A DNA stretch of 64,000 nt from Streptomyces sp. NBC_00193 (GTDB lineage Bacteria > Actinomycetota > Actinomycetes > Streptomycetales > Streptomycetaceae): positions 1,426,001-1,490,000 of the forward strand of contig NZ_JAPEMM010000001.1 in NCBI RefSeq assembly GCF_026342735.1. Reading direction: 5' to 3'. Made by a program: the position numbers and the translations under genes. This document shows positions 24,648 to 32,056 of the stretch, piece after piece. A model generated the notes under the pieces. The model searched no databases. It was not told the DNA's origin and worked only from the letters and a program-made list of their open reading frames with translations. Position 1 is the stretch's first letter. Each line of letters opens with the position of its first letter.

Positions 24648-25695
24648 GGAGCTGCTCCTTCCAGAAGTGGCAGGCGCTGTGACGGCCGGCCAGCTCGCTG
24701 CCGTCCTGCTCGCTGACGGGCTGCAGGGCGGGGATCTCGGACCGGCAGATGTCCTGCGCGGCGATGCAGCGCGGGCTGAACGAGCAGCCGCTGGGCAGGC
24801 GCAGGAGGTTCGGCGGCAGGCCCTTGATCGCGAAGAGCTCCTGGCCCTTCTGGTCCAGGCGCGGGATCGAGTCCAGCAGACCGCGGGTGTACGGGTGCGC
24901 CGGGCGCTTGTAGATCTCGTGGACCGGAGCGGTCTCGACGATCCGGCCGGCGTACATGACCGCGATCTTGTCCGCGACGTCGGCGACGACGCCGAGGTCG
25001 TGGGTGATCAGGATCAGACCCATGTTGAGCTCGCGCTGGAGCTCCGCGAGGAGGTCCATGACCTGGGCCTGGACGGTGACGTCCAGGGCCGTGGTCGGCT
25101 CGTCCGCGATGATCAGGTCGGGCTCCAGCGCGATCGCCATGGCGATCATGATGCGCTGGCGCATACCGCCGGAGAAGTGGTGCGGGTAGTCGTCGACCCG
25201 CTGCTTCGCCGCCGGGATCTTGACCTTCTCCATCAGTTCGATGGCCTTGAGCCGGGCGTCCTTCTTCGACATGCCCTCGTGGACGCGGAACATCTCGCCC
25301 AGCTGGTAGCCGACGGTGAGCACCGGGTTCAGGGAGGACAGGGCGTCCTGGAAGATCATGGCGATCTTCCGGCCGCGCAGCTTGCGCCGCTCCTCGAAGC
25401 TCATCTTGAGCATGTCCTGGCCGCGGAAGAGGATCTCGCCCTGCGGGATCTTGCCGGGGGGCATGTCGAGGATGCCCATGATGGCCTGGGCCGTCACGGA
25501 CTTGCCGGAGCCGGACTCGCCGAGCACGGCGAGGGTCTCGCCGGCGCTCACCGAGTAGTTGACGCCGTTGACTGCCTTGGCGACACCGTCGCGGGTGTGG
25601 AACTCGACGTGCAGGTCGCGCACTTCGAGGAGCGGCGTCTGCGGGTCCCCGTCACGCGGGGAGGGAAGGCTGGAGGTGTTGTCCATGGTGATCAC
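24640..25695 (-). CDS. Oligopeptide ABC transporter ATPase, OppD/DppD type (system 2)
   Basis: A 351-residue ABC ATPase with Walker A GESGSGKS, MIFQDALSSLNP, SGGMRQR, LIIADEP and the C-terminal CSFSPRCIAAQDIC. Its N-terminus is about 25 residues longer than in system 1. GTG at 25695 has AGGAGG 6 nt upstream; the ATG three codons later is too far from it. It functions as the partner of the OppF-type subunit. Confidence 0.93.
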   Translation of the reverse strand: MITMDNTSSLPSPRDGDPQTPLLEVRDLHVEFHTRDGVAKAVNGVNYSVSAGETLAVLGESGSGKSVTAQAIMGILDMPPGKIPQGEILFRGQDMLKMSFEERRKLRGRKIAMIFQDALSSLNPVLTVGYQLGEMFRVHEGMSKKDARLKAIELMEKVKIPAAKQRVDDYPHHFSGGMRQRIMIAMAIALEPDLIIADEPTTALDVTVQAQVMDLLAELQRELNMGLILITHDLGVVADVADKIAVMYAGRIVETAPVHEIYKRPAHPYTRGLLDSIPRLDQKGQELFAIKGLPPNLLRLPSGCSFSPRCIAAQDICRSEIPALQPVSEQDGSELAGRHSACHFWKEQLHG

Positions 25696-25706
25696 TTACG
25701 CCCTCC

Positions 25707-26654
25707 TCAGCGCAGCTTGGGGTCGAGGGCGTTGCGGACCGCTTCGCCGAGCATGATGAAGGCGAGGACGGTGATGCTGAGCATGATCGAGGGGTACAGC
25801 AGGATGTGCTGGGCCACTCGGATCTGCGAAGCACCGGCGGAGATGTCCACGCCCCACGAGATGGTCGGCGACGCGAGGCCCAGACCCAGGTAGGACAGGG
25901 TGGCCTCGGCCGCGATGTAACCGCCGAGCGCGATCGTGGAGACCACGATGACCGGGGCCATGGCGTTCGGCAGGATGTGCCGGAACAGGATCCGGGTGGT
26001 GCCCGCGCCCAGCGCCTTCGCGGCGTGCACGTAGTCCGCCTGCTTCACGGTGATGACCGCTCCGCGCATGACGCGGTTGATCTGCGTCCAGCCGAGGAAG
26101 GCCAGGGCGAAGACGACCGTCCACACGGTGCGGTTGGTGAAGGCCTGGAGGACGACCATCGCGCCGAGCAGGAAGGGGATGCCGAAGAAGATGTCGGTGA
26201 TGCGCGACATGATCGCGTCGGTCACGCCGCCGAAGTAGCCGGCGATCATGCCGGTGATGCCGCCGAGCACGGTGACGATCGCGGTGACGGCGATCGCGAC
26301 GATGACCGAGGCGCGGGTGCCGTAGATGAGGCGCGCGTAGACGCTGCGTCCCTGGCCGTCCCAGCCGAGCCACTCGGGAGAGCCGACCTTGGCCAGCTCC
26401 GGCTTGCCGAGGAAGTGGTTGACCAGGTCGCCCTTGGTGGGGTCGATGCTGGTGAACCAGCCCGGGAAGGCGGCGATCACGAGCAGTACGAAGATCAGCG
26501 CCGAGGAGACGACGAAGTACGGGTTGCGACGCAGGTCGGCCCAGGCGTCGCCCCAGAGGCTGCGGGCCTTCTCGGCCTTCACCGGCTCCACCGGGGCGCC
26601 GGGCGCCACGGAGGTCTCGGCCGCCACGGTGTCGGTCTTGGTCAGATCAGGCAT
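25707..26654 (-). CDS. Oligopeptide ABC transporter permease, OppC/DppC type (system 2)
   Basis: A 315-residue inner-membrane permease with six predicted helices, EAA loop DYVHAAKALGAGTTRILFRH and C-terminus FIMLGEAVRNALDPKLR. The ATG overlaps the upstream permease stop (ATGCCTGA), the same junction as in system 1, evidence that the operons share an ancestor. Confidence 0.93.
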   Translation of the reverse strand: MPDLTKTDTVAAETSVAPGAPVEPVKAEKARSLWGDAWADLRRNPYFVVSSALIFVLLVIAAFPGWFTSIDPTKGDLVNHFLGKPELAKVGSPEWLGWDGQGRSVYARLIYGTRASVIVAIAVTAIVTVLGGITGMIAGYFGGVTDAIMSRITDIFFGIPFLLGAMVVLQAFTNRTVWTVVFALAFLGWTQINRVMRGAVITVKQADYVHAAKALGAGTTRILFRHILPNAMAPVIVVSTIALGGYIAAEATLSYLGLGLASPTISWGVDISAGASQIRVAQHILLYPSIMLSITVLAFIMLGEAVRNALDPKLR

Positions 26655-27579
26655 ACCGGATCCTCGGGTCCATGACCGCGTAGAGGAGGTCGACGAGCAG
26701 GCTGGCTATGAGGTAGACCACGACGAGGACGGTGACGACACCGACCACGGTCTGGCCTTCACGGCGGACGACCGATTCGTAGATCAGACCGCCGACGCCG
26801 TGGACGTTGAAGATGCCTTCGGTGACGAGGGCACCACCCATCAGGGCGCCGATGTCGGTGCCGAGGAAGGTGACGACGGGGATCATCGAGTTGCGCATGA
26901 GGTGCACACCGATGACGCGGCGCTTGGGCAGGCCCTTGGCCACGGCGGTGCGGACGTAGTCCGCGCGCAGGTTCTCGGCCATCGAGGTACGGGTCAGGCG
27001 GGCCACGTAGGCGAGCGAGAGCGAACCCAGGACGATGGCCGGCGCGAGCAGTTCGCCCCAGGTCTCGTCGTTGCTGACGTTCGGTTCGATCCAGCCGAGC
27101 TGGAAGGCGAACACCGACTTGACGATGAAGCCGAGCACGAAGACCGGCATCGAGATGATCAGCAGGGTGAGGATCAGGATCACGTTGTCGGCGAGCTTGC
27201 CGGCCTTGAGGCCGGCGACGATCCCGAGGGCCAGGCCCAGGACGATCTCGATCGCGAACGCCAGGAAGGCCAGGCGCAGGGTGACCGGGAAGGCGGCCCC
27301 GACGACCTCGGTGATCTCACGTCCACTGCGGATCTGGGACCCGAAGTCGAAGTGGAACAGGATGCCGGTGATGTAGTTCCAGTACTGCTGCCACAGCGGC
27401 AGGTCCAGGCCGTGCTGGTGGCGCAGGGCGGCCAGCGTTGCGGGGTCGGTGCCCTTGTCCCCGAAGAGTCCGGCCACGGGATCGCCGGGCAGGCTGTACA
27501 CCATCAAAAAGATGAGCAGGGTCGTCCCGAAGAAGACCGGGATCATCTGGAGCAGTCGTCGTGCGACATAGCGCCCCAT
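26647..27579 (-). CDS. Oligopeptide ABC transporter permease, OppB/DppB type (system 2)
   Basis: A 310-residue inner-membrane permease (MGRYVARRLLQMIPVFFGTT) with six predicted helices and EAA loop DYVRTAVAKGLPKRRVIGVH. Two adjacent ATGs (27582 and 27579) follow GGAGG; the second has the better spacing and matches the system 1 N-terminus. It lies 175 bp after the lipoprotein gene, behind two strong hairpins, so its expression is probably lower than that of the lipoprotein. Confidence 0.92.
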   Translation of the reverse strand: MGRYVARRLLQMIPVFFGTTLLIFLMVYSLPGDPVAGLFGDKGTDPATLAALRHQHGLDLPLWQQYWNYITGILFHFDFGSQIRSGREITEVVGAAFPVTLRLAFLAFAIEIVLGLALGIVAGLKAGKLADNVILILTLLIISMPVFVLGFIVKSVFAFQLGWIEPNVSNDETWGELLAPAIVLGSLSLAYVARLTRTSMAENLRADYVRTAVAKGLPKRRVIGVHLMRNSMIPVVTFLGTDIGALMGGALVTEGIFNVHGVGGLIYESVVRREGQTVVGVVTVLVVVYLIASLLVDLLYAVMDPRIRYA

Positions 27580-27616
27580 CATGCCTCCGTAGAAGATGCG
27601 GCAGGCGCAGCCGGAC

Positions 27617-27673
27617 GGGCCCTTTCGCCACGCACGCGCGTGACGGTTCCGTCACTGCGTCGCGAAAGGGCCC
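27617..27673 (-). terminator. Second hairpin between lipoprotein and permease genes (system 2)
   Basis: A perfect 12-bp outer stem GGGCCCTTTCGC (27617-27628 with 27662-27673) encloses an inner GTGACGG/CCGTCAC stem. It lies just upstream of the permease ribosome site and could act as attenuator or RNA-stability element. Confidence 0.65.
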
Positions 27674-27695
27674 CCCGGGCGCTGCATGTTAGGCC

Positions 27696-27730
27696 CGGAT
27701 GTGGGCCGGCTCCCCGCCGGCCCACATCCG
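27696..27730 (-). terminator. First hairpin after the system 2 lipoprotein gene
   Basis: A perfect 15-bp stem (CGGATGTGGGCCGGC, 27696-27710 with 27716-27730) with a 5-nt loop begins 24 nt past the lipoprotein stop. Partial termination or 3'-end protection here would raise lipoprotein levels relative to the permease and ATPases. Confidence 0.7.
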
Positions 27731-27754
27731 TCGAAAGGAATTACGCGGTAGGAC

Positions 27755-29392
27755 TTACTTCTTGACCTCGACCTGGTCGAGGATCGGGTCGCCGTCCTGG
27801 GCGTACTTCACGTTCTGGACCTTCTCGGAGTAGCCCGCGTTGACCTTGTAGTACCAGAGCGGGATGGAAGGCATGTAGTTGACGAGTTCCTTCTCGATGG
27901 CCTGGTAGGCCTTCACGGACTCGTCGAGCGTCGCGGCGCTGTCGGCCGCGGCGATCTTGGCGTCGAGCTCGGGGCTGGTGAAGCCACCCTGGTTGCCGCC
28001 GGCGCCCGTACGGAACAGGTCGCTGATGAAGTTGGCGTTCACCGGGTAGTCGAGGACCCAGCCGGAGCGGTAGATCGACTTGACCTGCTTGGACTTGCGG
28101 GCCTGGAGGTCGGCCTGGAAGTCCGGCTTGGCGTCACCGGTGCACTTGACGCCGGTGGCCTGGGTGATGCTGCCGCAGACGGCCTCGACCCATTCCTTGT
28201 GACCGCCATCCGAGTTGAACTGGATGAAGATCTCGTTGTTCGGGACGCCGCCGCCCTCGGCGATGAGGGCCTTGGCCTTCGCCGGGTCGAACTTGGTGAC
28301 GTCACCGGAGCCGGTCGGCGTGTAGCCGAGGACGCCCTTGGCGACCCAGCCGGTCGCCGGCTCACGGGTGCCCTGGAGCACCGTCTTGGTGATGGTGTCG
28401 CGGTCGATCGCCATCGACAGACCCTGGATGACCTTGGGGTCGACCTTCTTCGGGGTCTTCCACTGGTCGGCGTAGTACGCGATGGCCAGCGTCTGGACGG
28501 CGGAGTACGCCTGGTCCACGGCGCGGTCACCGAGGTCGGCGCGGTAGACCGGGAGGTCCTTCGGGCTGATCTGACGCAGGACGTCGACGTTGCCCGACTT
28601 CAGGTCCTCGTAGGCGGTCTCGAGGGTGGTGTAGTTCTTGAGAATCACACCGCCGTTCTTCGCCTTGTCTTCGCCCTTGTAGTCGTCGAAGCGCGTGAGC
28701 TCGATCTGCTTCTTGTGCTCCCACGCCTTGAACTTGTACGGGCCGTTGCCGACCGGCTTCTCACCGGCGGCCGCGGGGTCCGCGTAGAACGAGGCGGGCA
28801 GCGGGGAGAAGACCTCGTAGCCGAGCTTGTACGCGAAGTACGGCACCGCGTTGGCGAGCTCGATGGTGAAGGTGTTCTCGTCGACGATCTTCAGACCCTC
28901 GAGAGCGTCACCGGTGGGCTTGGCGCCCTCCGCCTCGGGGTGCAGGGCCTCGAAGCCCTTGATGTCGGCGAACCAGGACGCGTTGCCCTGCTTGTTGTTG
29001 ATGTTCGCGGCCCAGTTCCACGCCTTGACGTAGGACTCGGCGGTCACCTTGGTGCCGTCGTGGAAGGTCCAGCCCGGCTTCAGCTTGACGGTCCAGAGCT
29101 TGCTGTCCGTGCTGGTGACCGACTCGGCGTTGACGTTGACGATCTTGCCGTCGGCGTCGTAGTCGACCAGCTGGGAGAACAGACCGGACATCGCGATCGA
29201 GCCGTTGGACTCCATCGTGTCGGCCGGCTGGAGAAGCTTCTCCGGCTCGCCGACCTCGATCGAGTAGATGCCGTTCGGGTCAACCTCACCCTTGGCGCCG
29301 GCGTCCTTGCCATCACCGCCGCCACAGGCAGTCGCTGCCAGGGCGACGACAATCGCGCCCGCTACCCACTTGGCGCTCTTGGCACCGCGCAT
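27755..29392 (-). CDS. Oligopeptide-binding lipoprotein (system 2)
   Basis: A 545-residue family 5 solute-binding lipoprotein. The signal MRGAKSAKWVAGAIVVALAA with a lipobox ending TAC is followed by a Gly/Asp linker and a peptide-binding fold (GWTFHDGTKVTAESYVKAWN; GNGPYKFKAWEHKKQ; VIQGLSMAIDRDTI). GAGGAGG lies 6 nt before the ATG at 29392, with no competing start. It is paralogous to the system 1 lipoprotein but clearly diverged, so peptide specificity probably differs. It lies nearest typA, the position I associate with bldK in S. coelicolor; that equivalence is recalled, not shown. Confidence 0.93.
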   Translation of the reverse strand: MRGAKSAKWVAGAIVVALAATACGGGDGKDAGAKGEVDPNGIYSIEVGEPEKLLQPADTMESNGSIAMSGLFSQLVDYDADGKIVNVNAESVTSTDSKLWTVKLKPGWTFHDGTKVTAESYVKAWNWAANINNKQGNASWFADIKGFEALHPEAEGAKPTGDALEGLKIVDENTFTIELANAVPYFAYKLGYEVFSPLPASFYADPAAAGEKPVGNGPYKFKAWEHKKQIELTRFDDYKGEDKAKNGGVILKNYTTLETAYEDLKSGNVDVLRQISPKDLPVYRADLGDRAVDQAYSAVQTLAIAYYADQWKTPKKVDPKVIQGLSMAIDRDTITKTVLQGTREPATGWVAKGVLGYTPTGSGDVTKFDPAKAKALIAEGGGVPNNEIFIQFNSDGGHKEWVEAVCGSITQATGVKCTGDAKPDFQADLQARKSKQVKSIYRSGWVLDYPVNANFISDLFRTGAGGNQGGFTSPELDAKIAAADSAATLDESVKAYQAIEKELVNYMPSIPLWYYKVNAGYSEKVQNVKYAQDGDPILDQVEVKK

Positions 29393-29832
29393 GGGTTTCC
29401 TCCTCATGAGTCCACTGTCTGATGTGAAGGACACAGGTGTGCTTCGCCGACACCCCTGACGGCGATAGGACCGGTGTCCCGAGTGTGCTCGTGAGTCGAC
29501 GCTCCCCACAGCGTGTGACCCATTGACCCGAGCTCAATGGAGCCATCCTCAGGGACTGCTTGACCGTAAACCACACTTAAGTGGTCTCGTTTTCACAACA
29601 TCGCACTACGGCTAAAACCCGAAATCCGGACAAACGGATAGGAGACAGACATGAACGAAACGGACTGTTAGCTCTTCTTCCGGAGTGTCACGGTCGGTAT
29701 GCGGACACCGGACCGAAACAATCCGCTTGACAAAAGCGAACAGCCCCCTCCGTCACGGTGTACGTGACGGAGGGGGCTGCTCACAAAAGCCCGTAACGGG
29801 CAGGACCCAGGTGTGACCTAGGTCCTACGCGA
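29393..29832. other. 440-bp intergenic region with inverted repeats and a six-codon ORF
   Basis: This region lies between the divergent side of the system 2 lipoprotein gene and the typA stop, and is richer in A/T than its neighbours. It contains CCATTGA...TCAATGG (29520-29540), a near-palindrome ACCACACTTAAGTGGT (29570-29585) and a plus-strand mini-ORF 29651-29671 (MNETDC) with GGAG 7 nt upstream. The typA terminator is at 29741-29779. It must hold the lipoprotein promoter; a small RNA on the plus strand is possible but unproven. Confidence 0.45.
29741..29779 (-). terminator. typA terminator
   Basis: A perfect 16-bp stem (CAGCCCCCTCCGTCAC and complement) with a 7-nt loop; on the minus strand it is followed by TTCGCTTTTGTC, a T-rich tail unusual in this genome. 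It can also act on the plus strand. Confidence 0.88.
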
Positions 29833-31737
29833 CTACTTGCCGGACTTGGCGCGCGACGCGGTGCGCGAGCGGTCCTTCTGGTCCAGGACGACCTTGCGGA
29901 TGCGGACGGCCTCCGGGGTCACCTCGACGCATTCGTCGTCGCGGCAGAACTCCAGGGACTGCTCCAGGGAGAGCCTGCGCGGGGGCACCACGTTCTCCGT
30001 GTTGTCCGCCGAAGCCGCACGCATGTTGGTGAGCTTCTTCTCCTTGGTGATGTTCACGTCCATGTCGTCGGCGCGCGAGTTCTCGCCGACGATCATGCCC
30101 TCGTACACCTCGGTGCCGGGCTCGGTGAACAGGACACCGCGCTCCTGCAGGTTGATCATCGCGAACGGCGTGACCGAACCGGCGCGGTCGGCGACCAGCG
30201 AACCGTTGTTACGGGTCACCAGCTGGCCGAACCACGGCTCCAGGCCCTCGTGGATCGAGTGCGCGATGCCGGTGCCGCGCGTACCGGTCAGGAACTCGGT
30301 ACGGAAGCCGATGAGGCCACGGGACGGGACGACGAACTCCATGCGGACCCAGCCGGAGCCGTGGTTCGACATGTTGTCCATGCGGCCCTTGCGGACGCCC
30401 ATGAGCTGCGTGACCGCGCCCATGTGCTCCTCGGGGACGTCGACCGTCATGCGCTCGACCGGCTCGTGCACCTTGCCGTCGATGATCTGCGTGACGACCT
30501 GCGGCTTGCCGATGGTCAGCTCGAAGCCCTCGCGGCGCATCTGCTCGACCAGGATGGCGAGCGCGAGCTCACCACGGCCCTGGACCTCCCAGGCGTCGGG
30601 ACGCTCGGTGTCGAGGACGCGGAGCGAGACGTTACCGACCAGCTCGCGGTCCAGACGGTCCTTGACCTGGCGGGCGGTGACCTTGCGGTCCTTGACCGCG
30701 GACTTGGCGTCCGCGCCCTTGCCGCTGCCGCCGCGGCCGACCATCGGGGAGGTGTTCGTACCGATGGTCATCGAGATCGCCGGCTCGTCGACCGAGATCA
30801 GCGGGAGTGCGATCGGGTTCTCCGGGTCGGCCAGGGTCTCGCCGATCATGATGTCGGGGAAACCGGCCACCGCGCAGATGTCACCCGGGCCGGCCACCTC
30901 GGCCGGCTTGCGGGTGAGCGCCTCGGTCATCATCAGCTCGGTGATGCGGACGTTGGAGATGGTGCCGTCACGCTTGATCCACGCGACGGTCTGGCCCTTG
31001 CGGAGCTCGCCCTGCTCGACGCGCACCAGCGCGATGCGGCCGAGGAAGTTGTCCGCGTCCAGGTTGGTGACGTGGGCCTGGAGGGGGGCCTCCTCGTCGT
31101 ACACCGGGGCCGGGACGTGGGCCAGGATGGTGGAGAAGAAGGGCTCCAGGCTGTCGCTGTCCGCGGGGACGGTGCCGTCCTCCGGCTTGGTCAGCGAGGC
31201 GACGCCGTCACGGCCACAGGCGTAGACGATCGGGAACTCGATCTGGTCCTCGTCGGCGTCCAGGTCGAGGAAGAGGTCGTACGTCTCGTTGACGACCTCG
31301 TCGATCCGGGAGTCCGGACGGTCCGTCTTGTTGATGCAGAGGATGACCGGCATCTTCGCCTGCAGGGCCTTGCGCAGGACGAATCGGGTCTGCGGCAGGG
31401 GGCCCTCGGAGGCGTCCACCAGCAGGACGACGGCGTCCACCATCGACAGACCGCGCTCGACCTCACCACCGAAGTCGGCGTGGCCGGGGGTGTCGATGAT
31501 GTTGATCGTGATCGGGGCCGACCCGTCCTTCGGGTGGTACTTCACCGCCGTGTTCTTGGCGAGGATCGTGATGCCCTTCTCACGCTCCAGGTCGTTCGAG
31601 TCCATCATGCGGTCGTCGAGGTGCTGGTGGGCGGCGAAGGCACCGGCCTGCTTGAGCATGGCATCGACGATGGTCGTCTTGCCATGGTCGACGTGGGCGA
31701 CGATGGCGACGTTACGGATGTCGTGGCGCGTGGGCAC
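29833..31737 (-). CDS. typA: Translational GTPase TypA/BipA
   Basis: A 634-residue ribosome-binding GTPase involved in stress and low-temperature adaptation and ribosome assembly. The G domain has AHVDHGKTT (G1), DTPGHADF (G3) and NKTD (G4), followed by the beta-barrel and EF-G-like domains and the TypA-specific C-terminus. The segment SNHGSGWVRMEFVVPSRGLI is diagnostic. The last 20 residues are a basic low-complexity tail. GTG at 31737 has GGGAG about 10 nt upstream. The lipoprotein gene upstream on the same strand and mshB further on mirror the mycobacterial neighbourhood of typA. Confidence 0.96.
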   Translation of the reverse strand: MPTRHDIRNVAIVAHVDHGKTTIVDAMLKQAGAFAAHQHLDDRMMDSNDLEREKGITILAKNTAVKYHPKDGSAPITINIIDTPGHADFGGEVERGLSMVDAVVLLVDASEGPLPQTRFVLRKALQAKMPVILCINKTDRPDSRIDEVVNETYDLFLDLDADEDQIEFPIVYACGRDGVASLTKPEDGTVPADSDSLEPFFSTILAHVPAPVYDEEAPLQAHVTNLDADNFLGRIALVRVEQGELRKGQTVAWIKRDGTISNVRITELMMTEALTRKPAEVAGPGDICAVAGFPDIMIGETLADPENPIALPLISVDEPAISMTIGTNTSPMVGRGGSGKGADAKSAVKDRKVTARQVKDRLDRELVGNVSLRVLDTERPDAWEVQGRGELALAILVEQMRREGFELTIGKPQVVTQIIDGKVHEPVERMTVDVPEEHMGAVTQLMGVRKGRMDNMSNHGSGWVRMEFVVPSRGLIGFRTEFLTGTRGTGIAHSIHEGLEPWFGQLVTRNNGSLVADRAGSVTPFAMINLQERGVLFTEPGTEVYEGMIVGENSRADDMDVNITKEKKLTNMRAASADNTENVVPPRRLSLEQSLEFCRDDECVEVTPEAVRIRKVVLDQKDRSRTASRAKSGK

Positions 31738-32056
31738 TTCGGCGCTTCTCCCGGGATCGTGGATGGCGACGCGTACGGTCCGGCACGCGCGCCTCGACCG
31801 GGCGGAAAACCTGCCACGGCCTTACCCCATCGTACGTCGGCTGGCGGGAACCGCCTGCCGGGGGGTCTGTCAAGAGGCCGGACGACTGAGCAGGGCCGGG
31901 TCCTGGGTGGGGGGACTCGGCCATCGGTGGAACCTGTAAACACGCGGGTCAACGGGTATCTACGACCTTGCCCGCCGGGTGATCCGGCGGGCAAGGGACT
32001 TGAGTCACATCTGAGCTTGAGACCTTCGAATCAACCCCGGATGCACCCGTTCGTCA
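31738..32056. other. Intergenic region upstream of typA
   Basis: A 319-bp spacer holding the terminator of the upstream lipoprotein gene and the typA promoter. A TTGACA hexamer occurs on the minus strand near 31872, but no -10 box stands at the right distance. No gene is supported. Confidence 0.45.
31966..31996 (-). terminator. Terminator of the LpqW-like lipoprotein gene
   Basis: A perfect 13-bp stem (CCTTGCCCGCCGG and complement) with a 5-nt loop, 61 nt past the stop codon. Confidence 0.75.
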
